Assembly: GCF_014334015.1 (NCBI RefSeq)
Contig: NZ_CP060488.1
Coordinates: 3,678,501-3,742,500, forward strand
Length of the DNA: 64,000 nucleotides
Origin: Bacteroides sp. M10
GTDB taxonomy: Bacteria > Bacteroidota > Bacteroidia > Bacteroidales > Bacteroidaceae
Direction: 5' to 3'
Position 1 is the first letter of the stretch, and every line of letters starts with the position of its first letter. The translations under genes were made by a program, and so were the position numbers. The notes under the pieces were generated by a model. It had not been told where the DNA came from and did not search any database. It saw only the letters and a list, made by a program, of their open reading frames with translations. This document shows, in pieces, positions 30,091-39,533 of this stretch.

Positions 30091-32868
30091 CTAATGCAAG
30101 TTTAATACTTTGCTTAACTTATCTCCAATAATTTTCTTCTCATTACTACCGATGGTAGACAATCTCACCAATGGAATTCCGTACAACTCTAAAATACGAT
30201 CCTTTTTAATATCACGTTCTGACTGACTTGTCCCTGATTTGTGGAATGTATAACCATCTGTTTCAATAGCCAATACCGGTTGTTTGCTCACACGATTATA
30301 AATTAGAAAATCAATATGAGTGTTTATATTTGCAGCATATTTGCTTTCCTCTTCATTCAATAGAGAATAATCCTGAATCAACATATAGAGTGGTAAATGG
30401 CAAATGATATTCAAATGACGCATATTGATATTTTCTTTCAGGATATCTTCGAGTAAGGCAAATGTAAGATTCTCGGAATCGTATTCGGATATTTTTTTGT
30501 GCTTCTTCAAATAGGCAATTCGTGCATCTGTATATTGCTCATATAGGTAATCGAATATAGAATGAATCTTACTGGTGGAAACAGTGCCATTGTTATATTC
30601 GATATAAGCGATCAAATCGCTGATATTGCAGTCTTTGGGTTGTTCGTTTCCCGATACTACTAAATAAAATTGTGACTTAGCCCTCGAAACAGCAACATTG
30701 AGCAGGTTGGGATCGTCGGAAAAGGAAGTGATGACATCGTCGACAGTAGTCATAATGATAGCATCCTTTTCTCTTCCCTGAAATTTATGGACTGTTGCGA
30801 CATCAATATCCTCTTCAAGTGCGGATTTTACTGCATCTACTTGTTTGTTGTATGGAGCTATGACGCCAATTTCATCTGTTTCATAAGATAGATTCGGTAG
30901 TACTTCCTCTTTGATAACATCTATTTCCCGTTGATTCATGTGACTGCGGGAGTGGTTACCTTTGGCTGTCCGTATGGCACAAATGACATCCTCTTCTCCT
31001 TTATCACGTGTCATGATGACAAGATCTCCACCATAGAATTTCTGATTGCAGAAGTTGATGATTCGAGGATGGCATCGATAATGTTCCCGTAACAAGGTCT
31101 GCGGTACATTTGGAATAACTTTGCAGATGGATTGCAAAAAACTCATATTGGCACAATCATATTCCGGCTTAATCAAGCAGGCATTAGCGATAAAGTTTAG
31201 CTTTTCCTTATCTTCTTCTGTGACTACATTGGGGAGTTGCATGGTGTCACCGACAATGATTGCATTTTTAGCACATGATAAGGCTAAAGCTCCGGTCTCA
31301 ACGGAAACCTGCGACGCTTCGTCCATAATGATATAATCATATACTGCATCTCGTTGTAGACTGCTTAATGATGAAAAGGTCGTACTTAATATAATAGGGT
31401 ATTCTTTTTGTACCTCTCGCCAATTATTTCTTAGATCAGGGAGCGTAAAGATGGGCTTGTCATGATTATTGCCATAGGTCTGAAATAACTGAATCTTTAG
31501 ATATTTCATTGATGTATCAGCCATTTGTCTAGCCATTTCTGCTGCATCTTTGTTGGCAAGTTCCTTTTCTAATGTGTCTATTTCAACTTCCAGTTCTGCG
31601 TACTTTGTTTGGTAGAATAAGATTTGGAAGTCAGCGATAATCAAACTCATCTCCCGTTTATAGAAACCTTTATCGGGGATTTTACAAATCGCTTTGCTCC
31701 TGAATTTAAAGAATAACCATTTCAACCGTTGAATAAAAACTGCTATTCCCCGAGGACTTGATGATTGTTCTTTTTCTGCAAATTGCTGACATTCATTCCA
31801 TAAATTCAGAAGGTCTGCCGAACTGGAATTTTTCCGTTGTTGGAGAGTAAATTCTTTTGTTCCGAACTCTTGCAGATAATGTTGCCACTCTATTTTTAAA
31901 GCTTGTATCTCCTGTCTTGCTATGGCAAGGCGTTCCTGTTTGGAAAATATACTTTTTAGTTCTTCTGTCTGATGATGTATCTGATTGAGAAATAGAGGTT
32001 GGTCGGCATCCGTATCATGCCATGACTCAAAGTTCTCCGGATATTGTTTCTCCTCTTCTTGAGTCTCGATGAATTTCTCTTTGTTAGCTGTGCTGCCAAG
32101 CAATGCAACAATGAAACCCATATCGTATTTGGATAACTTCTCAAGTACATTGACGATGGCGGAGTTATTATTAGATACTACCTGAACAGTCTTACCACGC
32201 ACAAGGATATTGGCAATGATGTTCAGAATCGTTTGTGTCTTTCCGGTTCCCGGAGGTCCTTGCACAACACTGATTTGATTCTCAAAAGCTGCTTGGACTG
32301 CTTTTTGCTGGCTTGCATTACAACCGAAAGGAAAAATCAAGGTTGAGGCAGTCTGGGTCTGCATTTTATATTTTTGAGGATTCAGATATACAGCAATAGC
32401 TCTGTTGTTTGCGATGAAATGAATCTTTTCATATTGTTTTGCTAATAGCTTCGTTCCGTCATCAGCTTTCAATTCATTCGCATCGGCAACTTTCTTCAAA
32501 TATTCGAATATGCTTTTCGAACGACTCTCTCCCAAGCATGATTCGATAATTTCTAAGTCCTTTTCTCTGTAATCATACTCTTTACCATTCTGAAAACGAA
32601 TGTGCCAATAGTTGTGTGATCTGGCCTTAAAAATAGATAAGGCTTTAATGTTTGATAAAGTTCTCCCTTTACTGATTATTTGATAATTATTGGGGTCCGG
32701 TTTGTCCGGATCAGTTAGCCAAAGAACATTTTCTTCTTTGTAAGTATACGCACTGGGAACATTCCGGAATACTACCTTATAGTTGCCATTATGATTTTGG
32801 CAGCTTTCTATTTCAGGAGTCTTGATTTGACCTTTTATAATAATCAGATTTTCGGAAGTATCTATCAT
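30091..32868 (-). CDS. SF1 (UPF1/DNA2-like) helicase with C-terminal Vsr-like nuclease domain
   Basis: 925 residues. The N-terminal region of about 180 residues has no recognised domain. The helicase core has Walker A GPPGTGKT (204-211), MDEASQVSVE, a REHYRCHP motif and VHKFQGREKDAI. A long coiled-coil insertion (about 290-450) splits the core. The last 100 residues (INTHIDFLIYN, LAIETDGYTFH, RDIKKDRILELYGIPLVRLS) match the Vsr/DUF2726-like endonuclease fold. Helicase-Vsr fusions occur in antiphage systems such as Hhe, though DUF4011 is not seen here. Stand-alone gene in a defence island. Confidence 0.83.
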   Translation of the reverse strand: MIDTSENLIIIKGQIKTPEIESCQNHNGNYKVVFRNVPSAYTYKEENVLWLTDPDKPDPNNYQIISKGRTLSNIKALSIFKARSHNYWHIRFQNGKEYDYREKDLEIIESCLGESRSKSIFEYLKKVADANELKADDGTKLLAKQYEKIHFIANNRAIAVYLNPQKYKMQTQTASTLIFPFGCNASQQKAVQAAFENQISVVQGPPGTGKTQTILNIIANILVRGKTVQVVSNNNSAIVNVLEKLSKYDMGFIVALLGSTANKEKFIETQEEEKQYPENFESWHDTDADQPLFLNQIHHQTEELKSIFSKQERLAIARQEIQALKIEWQHYLQEFGTKEFTLQQRKNSSSADLLNLWNECQQFAEKEQSSSPRGIAVFIQRLKWLFFKFRSKAICKIPDKGFYKREMSLIIADFQILFYQTKYAELEVEIDTLEKELANKDAAEMARQMADTSMKYLKIQLFQTYGNNHDKPIFTLPDLRNNWREVQKEYPIILSTTFSSLSSLQRDAVYDYIIMDEASQVSVETGALALSCAKNAIIVGDTMQLPNVVTEEDKEKLNFIANACLIKPEYDCANMSFLQSICKVIPNVPQTLLREHYRCHPRIINFCNQKFYGGDLVIMTRDKGEEDVICAIRTAKGNHSRSHMNQREIDVIKEEVLPNLSYETDEIGVIAPYNKQVDAVKSALEEDIDVATVHKFQGREKDAIIMTTVDDVITSFSDDPNLLNVAVSRAKSQFYLVVSGNEQPKDCNISDLIAYIEYNNGTVSTSKIHSIFDYLYEQYTDARIAYLKKHKKISEYDSENLTFALLEDILKENINMRHLNIICHLPLYMLIQDYSLLNEEESKYAANINTHIDFLIYNRVSKQPVLAIETDGYTFHKSGTSQSERDIKKDRILELYGIPLVRLSTIGSNEKKIIGDKLSKVLNLH

Positions 32869-33055
32869 AGGCTTGTGTGTAAATATAATAAGTCGTGCTG
32901 CTATTTTTATTTATTATTTTGGATATAAAAGTAAGAATATTTTCCAGAATATCAAAACCGAAGTAGAAAAAACAGTGAATGACTTTATTCAGCTTTGTAT
33001 TGTTATAAATATAGAGTGAGATTCGGTTTGGGAGTATTGAACGTGATAAAAGAGA

Positions 33056-33085
33056 TTTGTTTTGCCAATGAAATCATTATCTTTG
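33056..33085 (+). promoter_or_regulatory. Promoter for the alcohol dehydrogenase gene
   Basis: TTTG at 33056-33059 and TATCTTTG at 33078-33085 with 18-base spacing. An AGGAGG ribosome binding site follows before the ATG at 33118, rare in this genus. Confidence 0.6.
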
Positions 33086-33117
33086 CAAGGTATATATTAA
33101 TGAACGAGGAGGATATT

Positions 33118-34158
33118 ATGCTTGCATACACATATATTGAACACGGAAAGTTTGAATTGCAGGAGAAAGCAAGACCGGAAATAAAGGATTCACGGGATGC
33201 AGTCGTGCGTGTAACACTTGGTAGCATCTGCACCAGTGATCTTCATATTAAACATGGCAGTGTGCCGCGTGCTGTGCCCGGAATAACTGTCGGGCATGAG
33301 ATGGTAGGTGTGGTAGAACAAGTAGGGGCTGATGTCACTTCGGTGAAGCCTGGTGACAGGGTGACTGTGAATGTCGAAACTTTCTGCGGTGAGTGTTTTT
33401 TCTGTAAGCATGGATATGTGAATAACTGTACTGATCCTAATGGCGGTTGGGCTTTAGGTTGTCGAATTGATGGCGGTCAGGCGGAATATGTCAGAGTTCC
33501 TTATGCGGATCAAGGTTTGAATCGTATTCCGGATACAGTGAGTGATGAACAAGCTTTGTTTGTCGGTGATGTGCTTGCAACAGGTTTTTGGGCAGCATGC
33601 ATCTCGGAAATAACCGCGGAAGATACTGTTCTTATCATCGGTGCCGGACCTACCGGGATTTGTACTTTGTTGTGTGTGATGCTGAAGAAGCCAAAACGCA
33701 TTATTATCTGTGAGAAGTCTCCTGAAAGAATTCGGTTTGTCCGCGAGCATTATCCTGATGTGTTGGTGACTGAACCGGACAACTGCAAGGATTTTGTTCT
33801 CAAGAACAGTGACCATGGTGGAGCAGATGTTGTTTTGGAAGTGGCAGGGGGTGACGATTCCTTCCATTTGGCTTGGGATTGTGCCCGTCCTAATGCTATT
33901 GTCACGATTGTAGCCCTCTATGATAAACCACAACTTCTTCCTTTGCCTGATATGTATGGCAAGAATTTGATTTTCAAAACAGGGGGAGTGGATGGCTGCG
34001 ACTGTGCCGAAATCCTTGCGCTGATTGAGGAAGGTAAAATTGATACCACTCCTCTTATTACACATCGATTCCCATTGAATGAGATTGAGGAGGCTTACCG
34101 TATTTTCGAGAACAAGTTGGATGGGGTTATTAAAGTAGCTATATTAGGAAATAAATAA
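33118..34158 (+). CDS. Zinc-dependent alcohol dehydrogenase (MDR family)
   Basis: 346 residues from the ATG at 33118, chosen because AGGAGG lies seven bases before it; earlier in-frame starts precede or overlap the promoter. The catalytic zinc site is visible at Cys38 (ICTSDLH) and His60/Glu61 (GHEMVG). The structural zinc cysteines are Cys90, Cys93, Cys96 and Cys104. The nucleotide-binding Rossmann motif is GAGPTGICTL. Oxidises or reduces an alcohol or polyol with NAD(P); the substrate is unknown. The phosphatase-like gene follows 15 bases downstream and is probably cotranscribed. Confidence 0.88.
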   Translation: MLAYTYIEHGKFELQEKARPEIKDSRDAVVRVTLGSICTSDLHIKHGSVPRAVPGITVGHEMVGVVEQVGADVTSVKPGDRVTVNVETFCGECFFCKHGYVNNCTDPNGGWALGCRIDGGQAEYVRVPYADQGLNRIPDTVSDEQALFVGDVLATGFWAACISEITAEDTVLIIGAGPTGICTLLCVMLKKPKRIIICEKSPERIRFVREHYPDVLVTEPDNCKDFVLKNSDHGGADVVLEVAGGDDSFHLAWDCARPNAIVTIVALYDKPQLLPLPDMYGKNLIFKTGGVDGCDCAEILALIEEGKIDTTPLITHRFPLNEIEEAYRIFENKLDGVIKVAILGNK

Positions 34159-34173
34159 AAATAGAATTTGTGT

Positions 34174-34650
34174 ATGAAGAATATACTGATAGTAAGTAAT
34201 AATGATATGTGCCGTAGTCGTATGGCACAGGAAATTTTGAACTCCTTCGGTAGAGGGATGAAGATTAGTACTGCCGGTGTTTTGGCTGGAAATTCTGTCC
34301 CTGACGTTGTTTGCCAAGTGATGGAACAAAATGGATATGACTTTTCGCGTAGAAAACCCTGTGATGTTGCGACGTATGCCCAACAGACATGGGATTATGT
34401 TATTACCCTTTGTCCGGAAGCAGAGGAAGTTCAAAAGGAAATGCAGGGTGTAGTGAGAAAATACGTTTCTTTCAACTTTACAGATCCCTTTCAGGGAGGA
34501 ATTCATGTAGAAGATGAGCAGGAAGAACGGGTTAGGGCACTATATGACATCATGCATAAAGAACTGTATGAGTTCTTTCGAAGTGAATTGATGGAAAAGT
34601 TGTTACCTCGCTGTTCCTGTGGCGCAAATACGTATTGTAGGTGTGAGTAG
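34174..34650 (+). CDS. Low-molecular-weight protein tyrosine phosphatase/ArsC-like protein lacking the catalytic cysteine
   Basis: 158 residues from the ATG at 34174. The fold is recognisable by the N-terminal strand and P-loop (MKNILIVSNNDMCRSRMAQ), STAGV, and a TDPF segment with the general-acid Asp. In active members the loop is VCxGNxCRS; here the first, nucleophilic Cys is replaced by Ser (VSNNDMCRS), while the second Cys and the Arg remain. Phosphatase or arsenate reductase activity is therefore doubtful. The C-terminus has an extra Cys cluster (PRCSCGANTYCRC). Cotranscription with the dehydrogenase is likely. Confidence 0.8.
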   Translation: MKNILIVSNNDMCRSRMAQEILNSFGRGMKISTAGVLAGNSVPDVVCQVMEQNGYDFSRRKPCDVATYAQQTWDYVITLCPEAEEVQKEMQGVVRKYVSFNFTDPFQGGIHVEDEQEERVRALYDIMHKELYEFFRSELMEKLLPRCSCGANTYCRCE

Positions 34651-34664
34651 GAATATAAGTAAAA

Positions 34665-35507
34665 TCATATATGTACATCATCCGGTGATGGTGGCAGATC
34701 TGTGTCATTTTGAACGCGAAGTTGCCAGAAAGCAATAGCGGATGCGGCGGCTACATTGAGAGAATCGACACCGTTTGCCATAGGAATGCGGACTACATAG
34801 TCCGCTTCATTAATTGTTTCGTTTTGAAGACCGTCTCCCTCTGTTCCCATTACGATGGCTAACTTGGGTTCGGTTGCTAAGATAGGATTATCGATAGAGA
34901 TTGATTTCTCCGTGAGTGCCATAGCGACTGTACGAAAACCCTGTTTGCGCAACTCATTGGGAGAACCGTCCAACCAAGTCCATGGTATCAGGAAGACAGA
35001 ACCCATCGAAACCCTGACTGCACGTCGGTTCAACGGATCACAAGAATTACGCGTTAATAATATAGCATCTATTCCCAAGGCGGCTGCGGAACGGAAGATG
35101 GCTCCGATATTAGTAGCGTCTACCACGCCCTCAATGACTACGATCCGCCGGGCTTTCCGGCACACCTCATCCACACTTGGTAATGTCCGACGACGCATGG
35201 CACAGAGGACACCGCGCGTCAGTGTATATCCGGTCAATGTGGCAAGTAACTTTCTTTCACCGGTATAGACAGGTATATCACCACAACGTTCAATGATGCC
35301 AGCGGCATCACCAGTGATATGCTTCTGTTCACACAAGAGGGCTAAAGGCTCATAACCAGCATTCAGAGCTACATGGATAACTTTGGGGCTTTCTGCAATA
35401 AGCAATCCCTTATCAGGCTCGATACGATTGCGTAATTGAGCTTCGGTGAGGGTACTGAATATTTCTACTCCGGAGTCTGTTAAGGATGATATTTCTATAA
35501 TGGGCAT
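34665..35507 (-). CDS. SpoU/TrmH-family RNA 2'-O-methyltransferase
   Basis: 280 residues. An N-terminal substrate-binding domain (residues 1-100) precedes the SPOUT knot. The SpoU motifs are in order: NIGAIFRSAAALG (motif 1), IVMGTEGDGL (motif 2) and IPMANGVDSLNVAAASAI (motif 3). SAM-dependent ribose methylation of rRNA or tRNA is expected; the site is not predictable. Convergent with the phosphatase-like gene (14-base gap). Confidence 0.9.
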   Translation of the reverse strand: MPIIEISSLTDSGVEIFSTLTEAQLRNRIEPDKGLLIAESPKVIHVALNAGYEPLALLCEQKHITGDAAGIIERCGDIPVYTGERKLLATLTGYTLTRGVLCAMRRRTLPSVDEVCRKARRIVVIEGVVDATNIGAIFRSAAALGIDAILLTRNSCDPLNRRAVRVSMGSVFLIPWTWLDGSPNELRKQGFRTVAMALTEKSISIDNPILATEPKLAIVMGTEGDGLQNETINEADYVVRIPMANGVDSLNVAAASAIAFWQLRVQNDTDLPPSPDDVHI

Positions 35508-36185
35508 AGTGATTTCTTTAAACGATCTATTTTATTGCAGCAATGATAGTATGCACTTCTTACTTGCCGATGCAGCATATTATGCTAATTGATTATCAAT
35601 AGTTTACAGCCTAAAAGATAGACTGCTCGAAAATTTACTTGTTTTTTCGTCAAAAATCGAAGATTTAACACTTTTAACCTTAGTTTATCTTCAAACGAAG
35701 GGAAAAAGAGAAAATGGCTCTATTTTGCTCTTAAATCTCCGTTTCGCAAAGATAAGGCATATCTGTGATTATTTCGCCGATTATGGATGCAAAATCGTAA
35801 ATGAGTTCACGGATTTTTTAGCTTATAATTGGGTGACCTTCGATTTTGGCAGAGCTATTTCTTTTCTTCCCTCTTTTAGTTTTACTTTAATGCGTGTATA
35901 TATGAATACAGGGATAAAGTAAAGTTACTTTTCGTTTGAATGGTCAAACTAATATTAAACAGACATAGCAAGGAGGGTTTGTTTACGCCTGTATAACGAA
36001 TAGTATTTTATTTGTTAGTAGATGTATACTGTGCTTATGAATAATATGATGGCATTTAATTTTGAAATTCTATTCCAAATGATTATGTCTATGACTGATT
36101 ATATGGCTTTGATGCGATTTTTATGTGCAATGTATCATTAAATAAATAAAAAGTAGTATCTTTGTATATTATATGATGAGTTAAC
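35508..36185. other. A+T-rich intergenic region with two -7-like boxes
   Basis: No credible gene is seen. A minus-strand TATCTTTG at 35754-35747 could serve the methyltransferase from far upstream. A plus-strand TATCTTTG at 36157-36164 lies 21 bases before the XRE regulator. A short open frame at 35725-35922 has no family resemblance or ribosome site. Confidence 0.5.
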
Positions 36186-36506
36186 ATGGCAAAGAATACA
36201 ATGGGGACTAAGTTGCCCCGAAAATTAGAACAAAAGATGTCCGTTGTGGGAGAACAGATTAAACTGGCTCGCTTGCGCAGGAATCTGAGTGTAGCTCAAG
36301 TGGCGGAACGTGCCACCTGTTCTCCGTTGACCGTGTCCCGAATAGAGAAAGGTGTGCCGACAGTGGCAATCGGAATATATTTGCGCGTGTTGTATGCTTT
36401 ACAGCTTGACGATGATATTCTGTGGTTGGCCAAAGAAGACAAACTAGGGAAAACATTACAGGAATTGAGTTTGAAGACAAGGAAAAGAGCTTCGAAAAAG
36501 GGATAA
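36186..36506 (+). CDS. HipB-like XRE transcriptional regulator without an adjacent HipA
   Basis: 106 residues with a helix-turn-helix at about 20-75 (VGEQIKLARLRRNLSVAQVA, SPLTVSRIEKG) and a basic tail (KTRKRASKKG). The VxIGIYLRVLYALQLDDDIL and KLGKTLQEL stretches are typical of antitoxins paired with HipA-family kinases. No HipA gene follows; the next gene is an unrelated ATPase. A -7 box lies at 36157-36164. Either an orphan antitoxin or a regulator recruited to the island. Confidence 0.82.
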   Translation: MAKNTMGTKLPRKLEQKMSVVGEQIKLARLRRNLSVAQVAERATCSPLTVSRIEKGVPTVAIGIYLRVLYALQLDDDILWLAKEDKLGKTLQELSLKTRKRASKKG

Positions 36507-36624
36507 AACTCACTTTTTTCTGCATATAAGTCGATAATGACTCTATCAGGATAAAAAAATACAGCTTAAAATTTTGTATTATGCCATAAAAACATTATGT
36601 TTGTACTGCATAATAATGTGGGCT

Positions 36625-37998
36625 ATGAAATTTGTTGATAGAATAGATGAAGCAGCACGACTGAAGGATGCTCTTGCAAGAGAGAAATCCTCGTTAGTTG
36701 TGATGTATGGTCGCAGACGATTGGGTAAATCAACGCTTATTAAAAGGGTATTGTCAGAAAATGATGTATACTTCCTTGCAGACCGTTCGGAAGGTCAACA
36801 TCAGAGGGCATTACTTGCAAAAGTGATAGCACAGGTGTTTCCTGATTTTGAGAAGTTGTCGTATCCCGATTGGGAGTCGATGTTTCGTGCGGTTAATTAT
36901 CGAACAGACAAATGTTTTACTTTGTGTTTGGACGAATTTCCGTATCTTGTGGAGCAATCTCCTGAACTGCCGTCTGTATTGCAGAAACTTGTTGATGAGA
37001 AACAGTTGAAGTATAATCTGGTGCTTTGTGGTTCATCACAAAATATGATGTATGGGTTGTTTCTTGATTCTACTGCGCCTCTTTATGGTCGTGCTGATGA
37101 GATAATGAGACTTACACCTATACGTTTACCCTATATTCAGGAGGCATTGAACCTTAATGCGATGAACGCTATTGAAGAGTATGCTGTATGGGGCGGTGTG
37201 CCGCGCTATTGGGAACTGAGGGAAAACAGAATTTCGCTTGATGATGCCATGTGGCATAATATCCTTTCTGTAAATGGGGCTCTTTATGAGGAGCCGATAA
37301 AACTGTTTCAGGATGATGTTAAGGATATAGTCAAGACTTCGACAATAATGTCTTATATCGGTACTGGTGCAAACCGTCTTTCCGAAATTGCTGCACGATG
37401 CAATGAGCCTGCAACCAATCTGTCGCGTCCATTGAAGAAACTTGTTGATCTTGGATTTTTGGAAAAAGATGTTCCGTTCGGAATTGATGAAAAAAATGCG
37501 AAAAAGAGTCTTTATAAGATAGCCGATCCATTTATGGCATTCTACTATAAGTTTGTTGTTCCTAATCGTTCGTTCATAGAACTTGGCCGTCGTTTACCCA
37601 TAGAACAGGCTTTGACTACTCATTTCTCTGAGTATGTGAGTATGCAATGGGAAAAACTGTGTCGGGATGCCGTCACAGGAAATCTTGTTAATGGAGTAGT
37701 TTATGGCCAAGCAAAACGCTGGTGGGGCTCTGTTCTCAATGAGGATAAGAAGCCGGAACAGGTCGAGTTCGATGTAATGGCCGAATCGCTTGATAAAAAG
37801 TCTCTGTTGGTCGGAGAATGCAAATGGACAACCCAAGAGAACGGCAACCAACTGACAGCAGAACTTCTCCGCAAAGCTAATCTGCTGCCGTTTGCTAAGA
37901 ACTACACCATCGTTCCGGTGCTGTTCCTTAAGAACGCTCCGAAAGGTGATTCCGAGAATGTGATGTTGCCGGAAGATGTTGTTGAGTTAATGAAATAA
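36625..37998 (+). CDS. AAA ATPase (ATPase_2 type) with DUF234-like nuclease domain
   Basis: 457 residues from the ATG at 36625 (MKFVDRIDEAARL); an upstream in-frame Met adds only unrelated residues. Walker A is YGRRRLGKS, Walker B is FTLCLDEFPYL and the sensor is CGSSQNMM. A winged-helix segment is near 265-310 (SEIAARCNEPATNLSRPLKK), and the C-terminal DUF234 region has a PD-(D/E)xK-like EFDVMAES and GECKW. Family role unknown, often near conflict genes. It ends 36 bases before the second RM locus. Confidence 0.82.
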   Translation: MKFVDRIDEAARLKDALAREKSSLVVMYGRRRLGKSTLIKRVLSENDVYFLADRSEGQHQRALLAKVIAQVFPDFEKLSYPDWESMFRAVNYRTDKCFTLCLDEFPYLVEQSPELPSVLQKLVDEKQLKYNLVLCGSSQNMMYGLFLDSTAPLYGRADEIMRLTPIRLPYIQEALNLNAMNAIEEYAVWGGVPRYWELRENRISLDDAMWHNILSVNGALYEEPIKLFQDDVKDIVKTSTIMSYIGTGANRLSEIAARCNEPATNLSRPLKKLVDLGFLEKDVPFGIDEKNAKKSLYKIADPFMAFYYKFVVPNRSFIELGRRLPIEQALTTHFSEYVSMQWEKLCRDAVTGNLVNGVVYGQAKRWWGSVLNEDKKPEQVEFDVMAESLDKKSLLVGECKWTTQENGNQLTAELLRKANLLPFAKNYTIVPVLFLKNAPKGDSENVMLPEDVVELMK

Positions 37999-38034
37999 AG
38001 GAATCTCAAATTCACTATTTGACAGAGTTATTAG

Positions 38035-39528
38035 ATGGCAAAAAAAACAATAAATAAAGAGCTTACAGGTGCACAGGACTTATATAATTTTTTGTTTGAG
38101 GCCTGTAATATAATACGCGGTCCTGTAAGCCAAGATAATTTTAAGGATTATATCACGCCTTTGCTTTATTACAAGCGGATATCTGATGTTTATGATGAAG
38201 AAACAGAAGAAGCTTTAATATCAAGTGGTGGTGATAAGGAGTATGCATCTCTGCCAGAGCAACATCGTTTTGTTATTCCTAATGGTTGTCATTGGCAAGA
38301 AGTCCGAGAGCGTACAGAAAATCTTGGAGCTGCCATAGTCGGTGCTATGAGGCAGATAGAGATAGCAAACCCAGATACATTGTATGGGGTGCTATCTATG
38401 TTTTCATCTCAGAAATGGACTAACAAAGCAATTCTCAATGACAGCAAGATTCGTGACCTGATAGAACATCTATCAAAACGAAAACTTGGTAATAAGGATT
38501 ACCCTGCGGACTTAATGGGTGATGCTTATGAAATATTATTGAAGAAGTTTGCCGATGATAGTAAGGCTCAAGCTGGAGAGTTTTATACTCCTCGTTCTGT
38601 TGTGAGATTATTAGTGCATATTCTCGATCCGCAACCGGGGGAAACTGTATATGATCCTGCTTGTGGTAGTGGAGGAATGCTTATCGAAGCTATACGATAT
38701 ATGCACGATGATTCTCTTTGCTGTGGAAGTATATTCGGACAAGAGAAGAATGTCGTGAATGCGGCCATTGCTAAAATGAATCTATTTCTGCATGGTGCAT
38801 CTGATTTTAATGTAATGCAAGGCGACACATTGAGAGACCCAAAAATTCTTCAAGGTGGTAATATCGCCAAATTCGATTGTGTTATAGCAAACCCTCCATT
38901 TTCTCTTGAAAATTGGGGAGCAACGGAATGGAGTTCAGATAAATATAAGCGCAATATCTATGGCACACCGAGTGATAGTTGTGGTGACTATGCGTGGATT
39001 CAGCATATGATATGTTCTATGTCTTCTGGCAAGGGGCGTATGGCTGTTGTAATGCCACAAGGTATTCTGTTTCGTGGAAATCAAGAAGCAGAAATACGAA
39101 AGCAATTAGTGGAAAGTAATTTGATAGAAGCCGTTGTTACATTAGGAGATAAATTGTTTTATGGAACTGGACTTTCACCGTGCTTTTTGATAATACGAAG
39201 AATGAAACAGGCTCATCATTCCGGACGGATTTTGATGATAGACGGTTCCCAAATTCTAACTCAAAAGAGAGCGCAGAATATTTTAGAAGAGAATGATATA
39301 GATAGGTTATATTCACTTTATCAAAATTACTCCGATGAAGAGGACTATTCTCGAATCGTTACATTGCAGGAGATAAGAGATAAAGAGTATAATCTTTCGC
39401 CCAATCGCTATGTGGTTTACCACAAGGAGGAAATTCGTCCTTATGCGGAAGTGTTGGCTGAGTTCAAACAAGCATACGAAGATGTGAAGCGATTGGAGAA
39501 CGAATTTTCATTACTCATTAACGCATAA
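38035..39528 (+). CDS. hsdM: Type I restriction-modification M subunit, first of two (system 2)
   Basis: 497 residues. The N-terminal HsdM domain (LYNFLFEACNIIRGPVSQDN) precedes the methyltransferase core with DPACGSGGML and the catalytic NPPFS. C-terminal coiled-coil residues resemble an HsdM tail. A second, clearly related but distinct HsdM follows after five bases. Both keep SAM and catalytic motifs, so neither looks dead. First gene of an apparent operon hsdM-hsdM-hsdS-recombinase-hsdS'-hsdR. Confidence 0.9.
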   Translation: MAKKTINKELTGAQDLYNFLFEACNIIRGPVSQDNFKDYITPLLYYKRISDVYDEETEEALISSGGDKEYASLPEQHRFVIPNGCHWQEVRERTENLGAAIVGAMRQIEIANPDTLYGVLSMFSSQKWTNKAILNDSKIRDLIEHLSKRKLGNKDYPADLMGDAYEILLKKFADDSKAQAGEFYTPRSVVRLLVHILDPQPGETVYDPACGSGGMLIEAIRYMHDDSLCCGSIFGQEKNVVNAAIAKMNLFLHGASDFNVMQGDTLRDPKILQGGNIAKFDCVIANPPFSLENWGATEWSSDKYKRNIYGTPSDSCGDYAWIQHMICSMSSGKGRMAVVMPQGILFRGNQEAEIRKQLVESNLIEAVVTLGDKLFYGTGLSPCFLIIRRMKQAHHSGRILMIDGSQILTQKRAQNILEENDIDRLYSLYQNYSDEEDYSRIVTLQEIRDKEYNLSPNRYVVYHKEEIRPYAEVLAEFKQAYEDVKRLENEFSLLINA

Positions 39529-39533
39529 TCAAT

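Noticed and set aside
35725..35922. Small gene in the intergenic region
   Set aside because: No family resemblance, no ribosome site, biased to residues expected from A+T-rich random sequence.
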